Origin: Pyxicephalus adspersus
Taxonomy: Eukaryota; Chordata; Amphibia; Anura; Pyxicephalidae
Length of the DNA stretch: 64,000 nt
Direction: 5' to 3'
Assembly (NCBI RefSeq): GCF_032062135.1
Contig: NC_092866.1
Span: 29,435,412-29,499,411 of the forward strand
The notes under the pieces were generated by a model. The model had not been told where the DNA came from and did not search any database. It was given only the letters and a program-made list of their open reading frames with translations. Made by a program: the position numbers and the translations under genes. Below, one piece after another: positions 46,140 to 57,589 of the stretch; the first letter of the stretch is position 1; each line of letters opens with the position of its first letter.

Positions 46140-48620
46140 CAAATATTCATTTAGCAGATCAGATAGACCTTGTAACATCTGTATTAGTTTCTGACAATGT
46201 CATGTGAATTTAGTGGGAAAAGACATCTTATCAGAAATTCTGGCTGTGTGCAGTATACTGAAAATAAAATAACAGTAACAAGCCCTTTATCTGATGCAAT
46301 TTTAAACAAAGCAGCTGTAGCATTTGTTATGAGTATGCACATATTTCCTTTCAAAATGACTGTAGACTTGGAGTTAAAAGAGTTTCCTGAAATTTTATGG
46401 GCAAAAAATAAGTATGATGCTGGCAAATTACCAGTGACTCCAGTAAATATCAAAGTAAAGAAGGGATCAGTACTGCCTAGATTGTCCCAGTACCCTTATC
46501 TGCACAACAGATAGAGGGCATTAAAGAACAAACTGAAGAATATGAGAATGGGTGTGTTGATACAAATGAAATCACCTGTGGCGTACCCACTTGGGAAACT
46601 ATGGAAACTTACAACTAAAGGGCAACCCCCAGTGTTCCGAATGGTGTATGACTTGAGGGCAGTAAATAATAAAGCAGAGACTGACACTCCAGTGGTGCCA
46701 AACCCTCATACTCTGTTGGGTCAGATACCTACAACTGCTGCTTGTTTCTCTGTGATTGACTTGGCTAACGCATTATTTTCTTTGCTTTTTGCGCCCAGAC
46801 AAGTATTCTCTTTTTGCCTTTACATTTGAGAACATACAAAGATGTTGGAAGTGTCTTGCAAAGAGGTGTACATTCACTCACCCTGAACAACCAAACATTG
46901 GCATGGAAATGTGGGAAAGAAACCACAAGTTTACCGTTTCCTAGCCAAGACAGGTAATAAATCACATCAAAGGAAACTGCAATATTGTAGAGAAAAAGTG
47001 GTACTTTTAGGACATTGTATTTCTGAAGGTTAAAACACTTTTGAAAGAACTTAAAAAACAGGGAATTTTCAAAATTCTTGTCAGAATGTCAGACAGCTTG
47101 GAGCCTTCCTTGGCTTGATAGGGTACTGCCGGGAGTGAAGCCCAAGCACCTCTATAATAAAGATGTATTAGTTTCAGAGGAATACTTCCAATTCTGGACA
47201 GATCATGTCAAGGCTATGGAAGATCGGAAAACAGCTATATTATCAGCTCCCGCTCTTGCCCTTCCAGACTATAGAAAACCATTTCAGCTGTTCTGTCATG
47301 AGAAAGCTGGCTATGCCACAGGAGTACTGTGCCAACGGCATGGAAACAAAGAAATACAATTGGCATATTCCCCTGTCAGGTAGACCCTGTGATAAAGGGA
47401 CCCATAAGCTGTGTTATAGTGGCAGCATGTGAATTGTTGCTTGAAAAAAGTAGACTTGGTCTTTGATCATACACTTAAATTATTTGTACCAACAGTGTTA
47501 CATAAATATTAAAAAAGGTACAAGCAAATCATCTGTCAGCAGCTAGGTTGACGAAACTAGAGGTTGCCTTACTTACACCTACCAAACTTAACAATCAGAA
47601 AGTACAATATATTAAATCCTGCTACACTTCTTCCATGTGCCTTAAGAGAAGAAGATGTACATGATTGCATGATTGCTAAGACACAGGGAATAGTAAGTGT
47701 ATCAGATGAGCCGCTACTAATCCTGATTTTGAAATGTTTAGAGATGGCTCCCAATGCTGACTGAGAATAGAAAGCAACATACTGAGTATGCAGTAGTAAC
47801 TACACATGACATATTAAAGCAACAGAGTTTACCTTCCAACATGTCAGCTCAGGAAACTGAATTACAAGCCCTGATTGAATCATGTACTCCGGCCAAGGGC
47901 AAGAGAGCTACTATCTGGACAGATAGCCACTACGGATTTGACATAGCACATGAGTATGGTCATATTTGGAAGGCCAGGAATTACATGACATCTTTAGGTA
48001 AGTCAACTAAGAATGCCAAATTAGTGGGAGAGCTTCTCCAGAGCTTCCTGCTGAAGTAGCCATTGTAAAAGTATAGGCGCATACAAAGCTTTGAACTCCA
48101 GAAGCAAAGGTAATGCAAAAGCTCTACTGCCAATAGTACCTAAAAGAACCATGTTATCTGACATGTTAGACAATAAAGAGAAAACAAAGAAAAAAGAAGA
48201 GATTGCTTTTCAGGTCCAAACTAAATTACTTGATCCCACAAGCTCATACCAGGAGATTTGGTTGTGATAAAAAGACACACCAGATACACCTTGGAGCAGG
48301 GCCTACAGTACCCCTTTTTTGGCAACATGTGGTACACACATATGGTCCAGATAATCAAACACTACCCAAAGACTAAGTAGAATGTATTATGCATTTAAGC
48401 ACCTGTTTGATAAAAAGAAGGGTAAAGCCATGGTTAATCAGTGGAACAACCGTTTTAGTTAATACCACATTCAAAGAAAAATGGGAAATTATTCCAGGTA
48501 GGAGAAAAATAGAAAATGGATATGTTGGATGCATGGATAGAAAGGCTTTAAAAAGTGAAAAAAAGACCCATGTTGTGGGTGCGGGGCAAAAGGCCTGAAA
48601 CCGTCAGGTGGTGAAAAATA
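46140..48620 (+). pseudogene. Endogenous retrovirus pol remains (RT, RNase H, integrase C-terminus)
   Basis: Plus-strand frames appear in retroviral order. 46197-46514 is the pre-RT region, 46542-46829 the RT fingers/palm start, 47078-47383 the RT connection toward RNase H, 47754-48059 an RNase H end, and about 48200-48600 an integrase C-terminal-like stretch. The organisation suggests a type-C (gamma/epsilon-like) pol. The RT catalytic loop and the integrase core are not seen; they are deleted or unrecognisable. Stops and shifts separate all pieces. No LTRs or env were identified. It is an old, inactive copy. Confidence 0.75.
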
Positions 48621-48885
48621 TTCCCTACGGTATACCCTGTGGAGGACAAACACCAGGAATGATTTAGAGAACGTAAGTATGTATAATGTGACAGTGAATA
48701 GGTGTAGTGTGGTGAGTAAGTGTAATAAGATGTGGAATGTATATTCTAAATTATTGACATGGTTGGAAGAGCAGGCTCCACTAGGGACTGAACATGCTTA
48801 AGAAGCTTACTACAAAATTCGTTCCCAAGTAATCATGATGGTAGGGGAATACCAATGGGAACAAATGCAGTTTGTAAAAAGATAG

Positions 48886-49120
48886 TTAAACCAGATTTCC
48901 TGGATTAGGTTCTGTGCCATCCAGTAATCTGCCTTTGTCCCGGCGAAGAAAAAGCAGAATGTCCCATGTAGGAAGAAGCCTCCTGGAATGTGTGACGTGG
49001 GTATCCCAGGAGGCTCTGCGCTCTGTCTTTTTTGAAGGGGAGGGGTTTTAAAAAATCATAGTTTCTACTTTGTCTACCCTTTTATGTAAAGTAAAAATTT
49101 TAGTGGTAGGCCTGCTTTAA
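48886..49120. mobile_element. MITE with TTAAA termini
   Basis: The right end CTACCCTTTTATGTAAAGTA then GGCCTGCTTTAA is the inverse of the 42399 family terminus. The likely left end TTAAACCAGATTTCCTGG is weak. The middle holds AGGAAGAAGCCTCCTGG / CCCAGGAGGCTC pairing. Confidence 0.55.
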
Positions 49121-49151
49121 TGGAAAGCCCTTAAAAGGTGATACTGCAGTC

Positions 49152-49733
49152 TTAACCTCTCTAGCGGTAACCCCGAGTGGGGTAGAAAATAGCTGCTGAA
49201 AGCAGTAACCCTGAGTCACACTCGGGGTAGGTAAACGATAGTAAATACAGCACTTACCTGATCCGCCGGCGTCCCGCGTTGTCCATCGCCGCAATCCCTG
49301 TCTTCTTTCCTCTACCTCTGGAGTCTTCTGCACACGATGAGTCACTGGGGAAGTTCCCGGTGACATAAGTGCGCGTGTACATTGCCCGCGGGGAGGGAAA
49401 TTCAAAATCCATTTGTATTGCATTCAATACAAAATAACTATTGAATGCAATACATTGGATTTATATGTGTAAAAGCAGTACATTGTTTTCAAGAACATTT
49501 ATTTTACAGTAAATATAATAGTATGAGTATATTATTTTTTTTATTTTAAAAAATTAAAAATATATATATAATTTTTTTTAATAATTTAAATTATTATTTT
49601 TACTTGATTTTGTGTTTCAAACTTTATTAAAATCATACTAATATATTATACTGTAAAATACATTTTCATGAAAATCAATGTACCGCTTTGAGACATATAA
49701 ATCCAGACAGAAATGTACCGCTAGGGAGGTTAA
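49152..49733. mobile_element. TTAA-type (piggyBac-like) MITE, complete
   Basis: It is bounded by TTAACCTCTCTAGCGGTAA and the inverse TACCGCTAGGGAGGTTAA. TTAA at both ends fits piggyBac target choice. The interior has a GC-rich left half and an AT-rich right half with ACAGTAAATATAATAGTATG near 49510 and ATATTATACTGTAAAATACA near 49645 as an inverted pair. It is related to ends at 1-63 and 371. Confidence 0.75.
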
Positions 49734-49810
49734 TAAGCATATACTGGCAGTGTGGGACTAGGATATATCTTCATCTACCATATGATTCTCATGGGACCTT
49801 GGTCAGGTTA

Positions 49811-50420
49811 GTTTAGGGGTGTCAAACTCAAATACACAAAGGGCCGAAATTAAAAACTCAGATTAAGTCGGGGGCCAAACTTGAAATTTATTTAAAAATA
49901 GGAAGTAATTCCTTTGAATTAAATATAAAACTTTTTTATATGGAAACAAAGAGTAATTGCTTTACATGCAATCTGGAACAAGAAAATACTTGGCAATGCA
50001 ATGTAAGCACTAATTGGTCCCTAGCTACAGTTCTTGAATCGATTTGAATAAGGATGGCATGAATGTTAATAATCAACTGACACCAAATAATGAAATTAAT
50101 GTTACACATGTATAAATTATGTGCTTATATCTGATAGTTTCACACATTTCACACAGATGATTACCTTGTACTTTATGTTTTGTTTCCTGCAGATCTGAGA
50201 AATTTTATTTCTGCTGTGAGCTAGGAATAGCGACCGGTCTCAGAAGAGAAACAGAAGACAAGTGATGCTGGGACTTAAATTCCCAGCATTACTTACGTCT
50301 ATGGAACTGCCCAATGCCGAGCCGCATAGCCAGAGAGCTGTTCCATAGACGCGAGAAAGTTTGTGGCCACTTCCAGTTGGTCCACAAACTCTCCACTCAA
50401 ACTTAACATAACATAACATA
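49811..50420. mobile_element. Unclassified interspersed repeat with hairpins
   Basis: It opens TTAGGGGTGTCAAACTCAAA and then GGGCCGAAATT, a start common to dispersed vertebrate repeats. The last 170 bp hold three inverted pairs: AGTGATGCTGGGA / TCCCAGCATTACT, CGTCTATGGAAC / GTTCCATAGACG, and GTTTGTGG / CCACAAAC. The class is not certain; it could be a hAT-type MITE. Confidence 0.5.
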
Positions 50421-50689
50421 ACTTAATTTTGTATAAACAATACCATTTTCTCTAAATAAAACAGAACAGCAACTCTCTAGATATGCTGATGTCTGTGTCT
50501 GTTCACTTAAGATTGTAATATTAACCCAACAGATTTATTTTATTGAAGAAATAAACTTTTCCTTGACAGCGTCACCTGATCTCACTCCTGCACAGAGCGA
50601 GTTCGGGTTATGTCACAATAAGAAGGAAGAAGAGGGCACAGGTTTGAAGGATCAAGATCTGGTGTGCCAGTTACATGATTGGCCGTGCA

Positions 50690-51570
50690 TGTAGGTAGGA
50701 CACTTTTGACAATGGTCTCTGGTTCAGGAGTGGCTTGACACAAGGAATGCAAAGATTGTAGCCACAGTCCACTCCTTGTGAATCTCCCCCAAATTCATGA
50801 ATGGGCTTCACAATCCACTGAAGGCTGTATTTATCCCTGTTGCTTGGGCGCCTTTTTCTGAAACATTTTTTTTCTTCCACTTTCCTTCCACTTTCTATTA
50901 GTATGCTTGCATACAGCATTCTGTGAAAAGCCAGCTTCTTTAGCTTTAGACCTTTTGTGGCTTATCCTCAATGACTGTATTCTGGACAACTCCTAAGTCT
51001 GCAGTCTTCCCCATAATTGTGTGGCCTACTGAGCCAGACTGAAAGACAATTTAAAGGCTCAAGATAGCATTGCAGACATTTTGAGTTAATTAGTTAAAAG
51101 GTATGATAAACCATGGGCCTGATTTATTAAAGCTCTCCAAAGCTGAAGAAGATACAGTTTTATCTGGGCGATCCAGCAAACCTGGAACAGATCTGGTCCA
51201 GAATTGAAAACATTTGCTAACAAATAGCAAATTACTTTTAAGAAGTCCATTCCAGGTTTGCTGGATCACCCAGCTTCATTGATGAAAGTGTACCCTCTCC
51301 AGCCTTGGAGAGCTTTATTAGGTCACGCCCCATGGGTCTACTAAATTTAACTTTTCCACAATATTCTAATTTTTTGAAATACTGAATTTTGTTTTTTTTT
51401 ATTACCTTTAGGCCATAATCAGCAAAATGAAAAGATGAAAAAAAATAAATGCTTGGGAATATATCACTCTGTGTGTAATAAATCTATACATGAGTTTCAC
51501 TTTTTGAATTGAATTACTGAAATAAATTAACTTTTTGATGATATTCTAATTTTGTGAGATGTACCTGTAT
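50690..51570 (-). pseudogene. Tc1/mariner transposon: 5' TIR side and transposase N-terminus
   Basis: Read on the minus strand it starts at TACAGGTACATCTCACAAAA (51569), runs through a 5' region, and reaches ATGGGGAAGACTGCAGACTT (about 51012). It then encodes a degraded helix-turn-helix start, followed in 50919-50671 by RKRRPSNRDKYSLQWIVK and PCVKPLLNQR, the second DNA-binding helix region of Tc1 transposases. The catalytic DDE part is absent, so the copy is 3' truncated near 50690. A foldback MITE interrupts its 5' region. Confidence 0.8.
51115..51336. mobile_element. Foldback MITE nested in the Tc1 5' region
   Basis: The ends GGGCCTGATTTATTAAAGCT and the inverse of GGCGTGACCTAATAAAGCT form a TIR continuing CTCTCCAA. 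The interior CTGGGCGATCCAGCAAACCT pairs with AGGTTTGCTGGATCACCCAG. CATGGG lies at both junctions. Tc1 sequence resumes on both sides, so the MITE inserted later. Confidence 0.8.
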
Positions 51571-51679
51571 ATTCACTATAATCACCCCTTCCCTTCAACT
51601 TTTCTTGTTTCCTTTACTGTTCATCTCTTTTTGGCTTAACAATAAATTGGTTCTGATTCTGGCTGTTGTATCTTCCTTG

Positions 51680-51977
51680 TTAGGCTGGGTCTACATGGAT
51701 GTTTTTTAAAAACACATGTAAACGTTCCTGTTACATTTATATGCATTTTTATGCACTTATTGGCTTTTTAAAGGGTGCCTTTAAAATGCTGAAAAAGGCC
51801 AATGCCGCGTTTTCCCGCATTTTTATTGCGATTTTATTTAAGATAAATGCCATAAACGTGCCTCAAGGAAACGTCCTGGTGTAGATTAACCTATTGTAAT
51901 GCATAGGGATTTCAAACAAGAGCTTTAAAAGCCTCAGGTTAAACGCTGGGGAAACAGTCTGTGTAGACTAAGCCTTA
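51680..51977. mobile_element. MITE with TTAGGCTGGGTCTACA termini
   Basis: The left end TTAGGCTGGGTCTACATGGA and the inverse of TGTGTAGACTAAGCCTTA form the TIR. It is close to the partial copy at 18795. The interior has no coding potential. Confidence 0.75.
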
Positions 51978-52006
51978 GTCAAAACTTGGATAATATGTAT
52001 TTAAAA

Positions 52007-52035
52007 TAAATAAATAAATAAATAAATAAATAAAA
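52007..52035. repeat. (AAAT)n microsatellite
   Basis: About seven AAAT units, directly after the preceding MITE. Confidence 0.9.
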
Positions 52036-52428
52036 ATCTTCTGTTTAAGAATGTAAACAATTTTTAAATTACATCTTATCTAAATTAATATTTTTCATCC
52101 ACTAATGTGACAAACAAGCAACAACAAATCTAAAAACTAATAGTGCAGACTATCTAATACAAAAGGACACCAGATATTATTTAGAAAAAAGAGAATGCTT
52201 CCTGTACAAAGGTCAGCATACAAGCTGTTAAAGTGACCTACTGTAACTTGACACTGTGGCATATACAGCTAGAGACAATATAGTAGTGTTAGGTTCATTT
52301 GAGCATTAGAGCCATTGATGAAGAATACAAATAAAACAAATCCACCTGAATTAATTGGTAAAGTATGGTATGACAGAAAAAACATCTATGAAGCTATCAA
52401 GCATAAAAAAGTAGTAACTTCATAATCT

Positions 52429-52741
52429 TAAACCGCATACACACGTGCCATTTTAGTCGTTGGAAAGGATCTTTCACGATCCCTTCCAACGACTAAAGAC
52501 TGCACGATGCAGGAACGAGTGCTGTACATACAGCACTGTTCTGCTCTATGGAGAGGGAAGGGGGAGTACGACAGAGCGGCACCCCGCTGCGTGATCTTCC
52601 CTTGCATTAGGATCGTTCCTTGTCCATCGTCCGTGGATCTGCCAGGACGGTTGTTCGGGCGATGGATGACGGTCACTGTTCACACAGCAGATTCTCGTCC
52701 GATATCGGCCCTGAACCATTGGACGTGTGTACATAGCTTTA
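52429..52741. mobile_element. MITE with CTAAAGCT-type termini, copy 2
   Basis: The ends TAAACCGCATACACACG and the inverse of TAAAGCTATGTACACACG match the copy at 10070-10343. This copy has an extra left hairpin: TTTAGTCGTTGGAAAGGATC pairs with GATCCCTTCCAACGACTAAA. The GC-rich core is otherwise collinear. Confidence 0.8.
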
Positions 52742-55265
52742 GACACTTGAAAAAACAAATGCAAGTTTATCTATGGCTGTATCAGTGATTACATGCTAAG
52801 ACTTTATCAAAAGAATGGCCTCTGTTGGACAGGCAAAGTTCACTCACTACTTTTGTTCCACCATATCCACTGTGAAAGAGCAACATCCAAACAGTTGAAG
52901 TACTAGCTTGGTAATAAAGTTAAATTTAATTCTAATAAAACACCGCAAATTTAAAATTATGTATGACCCAACTCCTCAGTAGCCATCCAAAAACAGCTGG
53001 GTGGTTACTGAAAAGTGCAGGATGCAGTGTCACCGTCAGGCGCTTTGCATTATATGGCTATCTGCTCCGTTCAGACCTGCTATCATCGAACTCTTTGTGG
53101 ATTTGAGATGTAACCAAATGTAAATTAAGTCAGTGCATGAAAAACTCAGATAAAATATTTTACTTTTTTTAGTGTTTTATGTTCACAGAGCTGCAGTCAC
53201 TGTTGAGTTCATAAAGTCATTCCTACTTTTTGCATACCTTAAAGTTAAACTTTATTACCAAAAACTAAATAGGGAGGTTTTTTTCAGTGCAAAAAAAAAA
53301 AACACATACAAAAATAAAAAATGTTTTCTGCCTCTTGCAAGAAAGGATGCACAGGAGTTTATAGTGGCCAGTAAAGATAGCCAAAGACCCTGAACCAAAA
53401 ACCGTGCAAATATGTCAAAAGGGAGCTTGTTTTTATCATATATGTGAAAAAGTGTGTTACATTAAAAAAAAAAGTTAATTCAAATACGGACATTCTTTTT
53501 CCATTAAGGCTGTCTTTTTTTCTGCTTGAAGATACACTGTTAAACCCCTTTCTTACTTGTGGAAAACAAGAAAATTGCTTTGTTAGCTGCTCCTAGGCAC
53601 ATAGCAAACTGGTGCTATGTGCCCAAGATTGGCAAACTGCACTGCAGGTAATGCATTTGCTCATAGTTGTGGCTGCAGTGTGATTCTTCCTCCAGAAAAG
53701 CTATTGTATGGCTGAAGGTGACTTGTTGCTGTCTGGAACTACGCTGCGATCCACCACTGCCACAACTATGTGCAAACATGTGCACAAAATAGTTCCCAAC
53801 TACTCCCATTCAGCTGAATGGTAGTGGTTAGAACGGTGGGTTAAGCCTCAAGCAGAATGCAGAAATGCCACTTAGTGTGTTCTCAAAGCTGGAAGATTTA
53901 TTTGCACAACATTGTAAAGAGGCACCAAGAGAAAGGAAATCATTGCAGCAGATTGATGAATATTAATAAAACACGTTTCTTTTTTCAATCACATTTCCTG
54001 TGTTGCAATAAGAAAGTTCCGGAGAATATAAGTTAAGTAACATGCTCATGTTCTCTTTTATTTGAACCACACTGGGACGTGATTTACAACTAAGTTCACT
54101 GGAATTTTTTTGAAAATTTTGCTTTGCTGATCTCTTGAAATATCATGTACAGTAGGTGACCATGTAGGATTTGTGCCAGAAAATGTTGAGTCTTTTATAT
54201 ATCTATCTTTCCCAATAAAGTTGTGTTCAAACAAAGCTGCAGCAAAAGATGAAAGTAAATGGGTCATTATGGGATAAAGTAAAAATGATAAGAAAAAAAA
54301 AAACAAAATCTGCTTTTGATGCAATACACAGCTCAAAGTACGTTTTCTGCCCCTTGATGTACTCAGTCAGATGGCCAGCATCATTCGGCCTACAACCTCT
54401 GAGCCCAGGTTGCCCTGGATCCACCTAGCCTGTGACTGAACAGTCTAAAGAACACAGTGATTAGCTCAAATACTTGTCTAGAGCCCAGTTTTAAAAACGA
54501 TCTACAAATATGAGGCTTGGTGCAAAATGGAGTGCTTAGATAGGGTCGTTTTTACCAGAACTAGAATGTATACAATGTGATAAAACACTAAATAAATGAA
54601 AAAAAATACTTCTGAGACAGGTCTTTAAGGAGGCATGATCACTGTCTGACTAATGGACATTCTAAATAAAGTAGTACATACTTGGAGCACATCACAGTTA
54701 CCCAACCAGCTGAAAATAAAACAGACCATATTTGAATAGCTTCTGGTCAATGCAAATACAAATGTTGCCTTTATTATTAGGAGTGACTAAACTCAGTTAT
54801 TCTTTTGGTTAAGTGATCACCCACGACCACGGAAAAAAAGTCTAAATGAGCACTAAATAAATAAATAAATAAAGCAAATCATGTTATTTGTGTAATATTC
54901 CTAGCAAATGAAGTGATTCCAAAACTCAGGCCTTCGAAGCTCAGAGATCATGCAGCTGCACCATTTTAGGGATTTATAACCCCATGTCTCTGTCACATGC
55001 CAAATTATGAATCTAAGAACACCTAGAAATAAACAGATACCAAAACTTCTATTCCTACAAAAAAATCAGATTCAGAGTGCATTTTTAAAGGAGAAACATA
55101 TTTGGGCAGCCACACTTTGTTAATGGAAAATATTTTTGCACGTAATACGTGATACTGAATTTAGACAAGCCTTCATTTCAGCATTGACAGCGACTACACA
55201 GCTTTACAGACACTTCTGACAACTCCCAAGCACTTTCCTAAAGCCAAAACACATTTTCATCTCAC
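52742..55265. other. No recognised gene; probable intron 1
   Basis: This lies directly downstream (minus sense) of the splice donor at 55265/55264. I found no second EHBP1-type exon. A-rich runs occur at 53290-53300 and 54294-54303. ORFs here have no recognised domain. Confidence 0.4.
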
Positions 55266-55369
55266 CATTTCTGGGTGCACTCTAATATGAGCTCTTGGTA
55301 AGAGGCCACAAACTGAAAACGGGATGCTCTCTTGCCGGTCCTCTGCAGTCTTTTCCAAACCGAAGTCAT
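55266..55369 (-). CDS. ehbp1l1 (or ehbp1): First coding exon of an EHBP1-family gene (EHBP1L1 or EHBP1)
   Basis: EHBP1 proteins link EH-domain proteins, Rab GTPases and actin during endocytic recycling; they have an N-terminal C2-type (NT-C2) domain. The exon encodes 34 residues plus two bases: MTSVWKRLQR, then GKRASRFQFVASYQEL, then LECTQK and the TG of a Trp codon. GTGAGA follows, a consensus donor, at 55265 downward. Family members have the same start and the same CT.KW end. MTS and GKRA lean to EHBP1L1, ASYQEL to EHBP1; by eye it is a tie. The start context is ACCACCATG. The rest of the gene must lie at lower coordinates or beyond the window. Confidence 0.8.
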
Positions 55370-55895
55370 GGTGGTCTCTCAGTGACAGTCTCTGCTACAA
55401 TCCAGCATGATGTTGTGCGAACTTAGTCTCCTTGTTGATGACTCAGTTGAGTTCTCTCTTCTTGCCTCTCCCTTCCTGTATGAATTTTCAGTGTCACAAT
55501 TGCTGTTCATGTGTAAGTCATTTACTTAATTTTTTTTAACATAAACCTACTTTCCTTCATAAAAAACTGTACACAGTTACTGTGTGTGCTGTAACCTTTC
55601 CTCCCTTTGTAGGGTTTCTTCTACAGCCTTACAGTAAATATTTATGTGACTCAGTGACAATGTCTTTCTTTTCAGCTTTGTAGTCATACGTCCATCAGTA
55701 GTTCCTGTATGTCAGTGACTACCCTTTCTTCACACTTCTGGCTGTCTCCTTTAGCACTCTTCAGTAATTGAATTCCGAAGCCTGTCTCTGCTTGTTCCGT
55801 CTGTGAGCGTTTGCCGTCTCTTTCCCTGTCAGACAGAGACAGCCTGTTCCCCTCAGCTAAGCAGAAGTAAACTTTCTTCCAAGGAGGAGGGAGGA
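55370..55895 (-). other. Probable 5' UTR of the EHBP1-family gene
   Basis: This non-coding stretch precedes the start codon and is less AT-rich than its surroundings. It contains CT/GA-rich runs (CTCTCTCCTCCCTCCTCC on the minus strand near 55895-55878). The true 5' end and any 5' intron cannot be set from sequence alone. Confidence 0.45.
55379..55408 (-). promoter_or_regulatory. Upstream ORF of nine codons
   Basis: On the minus strand, ATGCTGGATTGTAGCAGAG.. opens an ORF ending in TGA nine bases before the main ATG at 55369. Such short upstream ORFs close to the start often lower or tune translation; that role is inferred. Confidence 0.5.
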
Positions 55896-55940
55896 GAGAG
55901 GGTGTGACTCTGACTGTGTATATATCTATCTATATACCAC
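55896..55940 (-). promoter_or_regulatory. Possible core promoter with TATA-like run
   Basis: Minus-strand TATATAGATAGATATATACA lies at about 55938-55919, about 550 bp upstream of the start codon. A TATA box there would place a start site near 55895. It could equally be a chance AT run. Confidence 0.3.
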
Positions 55941-56402
55941 AACTGTCCCTGTATATATTACATTCTCTGTACTATAAACCATGAATAAGCAAGTTATTTT
56001 ACTAAAGTTGTAGAAGGCACATAACGTTCTATTCCTAATAACTGTAGTTCCTGAATACTGAAAGTGGCAAGATCTCTTTCAGACATAACCAGTCAATACA
56101 TTTGTGTACTGAGAGCAGTGCATTATTCTACTCATTAATTCATGATAGTTTTTCTACAACAGCTGTTACCTTTACCTAAAACAATGATAGCAAACATATT
56201 AGTGAGAGTAATAAAGGTATATACTCGTGCTCTATTGCTGTCCATTGTCTTTATATCTAATGCTGCCCAATACTTACTGTATATTGTTTCTGCACCATAG
56301 TCCTCTCAGTGTTTAAGAACAAACTCTAACCGACCTACAATGAAATGTTTACACCTGACAAAGCCTGTAAGTGCAGGGATCATGTTTTTAGACACTTGGT
56401 TT

Positions 56403-56967
56403 TTAAAGTGAAACTAAACCTAAAAATCAAACAATTGCGACCAGGCAGTTTGTTTATTACAGACGGGACATGCTACAGTATGTCTCTTTTGCAATAAAAC
56501 AAACTTACCTTCCTGTTTGCAATTTCCTTCATAATGTACACTGAGCTGTGCATGCAGGGGTGTATGGTCCTGGCATAGCTGACAGCTGGGAATGAATGAA
56601 CTTTTGCACATGCACATAACCAATGTCATTTCAGCATGGCCAAACAAAACAGCAGAAGCTCCCAAACCCAAAAGTGGACTGGGTGTAGACGCCAGTGCTG
56701 GCTAAGGAACATGCATAGCTCAGTGCATGATCACCGCATAACTGGCTGCTAGGATGGAATGAGCTCCTATGTGCAGAAGTCATGTCATTCTAGCTTGGCC
56801 AATCAAAATGGCCGAAGTTCCAGGATCCAGAAGTAGACCTGGTAAAGGTATTGGTGTCATTGTGAACTGGATCGTAAGTGTGTCTTATTGCATAACAGAC
56901 ATAGCATGTCCCTTCTCCGATAAGCAACCTGTCTGCTTCCTTTTTTTCATATTTGGTTCTGCTTTAG
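56403..56967. mobile_element. MITE with TTAAAGTG termini
   Basis: The left end TTAAAGTGAAACTAAACCTA and the inverse of TTTGGTTCTGCTTTAG form a TIR of the 42399 type. The interior holds partly duplicated words: GCATGG/GCTTGGCCAA.CAAAA and CAGAAG.. occur near 56635 and 56795. Confidence 0.65.
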
Positions 56968-57070
56968 GGTTCTGTGTATCTAAGCTGTCAATTTATGTAA
57001 ATATGAGGAATAGGTATTCCTACTTTGTAAACACTGTGCCAAGCACAATATCAAACAATCTAAAGCAGAG

Positions 57071-57084
57071 CCCCCCCCCCCCCC
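57071..57084. repeat. Poly(C) tract
   Basis: Fourteen consecutive C residues. Confidence 0.9.
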
Positions 57085-57589
57085 TCAAAATTTACACAGA
57101 GATGTAGCAGGCGCATAAATGCACTGAATTACACAAAATGAAGAATAGGTTTTCCTAAATGGGTCCTCCTTCTGACCCAATGATAATCAACATTACAGTG
57201 CTCACATACAACTCCTTCCTGTGTCACATGCTTTTCAGATTAGACGGTAAACTTTGTGCTAAATAGTGTTGTACTTACAGGGAGGATAATTGCATATCCC
57301 ATGCATCTTGTAACAGTGCACAACCTTTTGGATTAGCTGCATTTAGGCTACTTTATTGGAGAGGGTCACATACCTGGAAGCACACCATATTTTGAAGCAA
57401 CTGAAGAATAGAAAAGAGAAGCAGAGGATTGCTGTGAAAGTAAAAAAAAAAGTTGATTGGGCTTGGGTTGAGTAGGCTAGCAAGAGGCTGTCACTTCTTC
57501 CTATTCAAAGTGACAGAGTCTCTTCAGAGGCAGTTAAAGATAAACTAAACCTCAAAACACAATGTTATATATTGTAGTTTACTAGTTCT

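Noticed and set aside
54227..54424. Minus ORF just downstream of the EHBP1-type exon as exon 2
   Set aside because: It does not continue the NT-C2 sequence expected after the split Trp codon.
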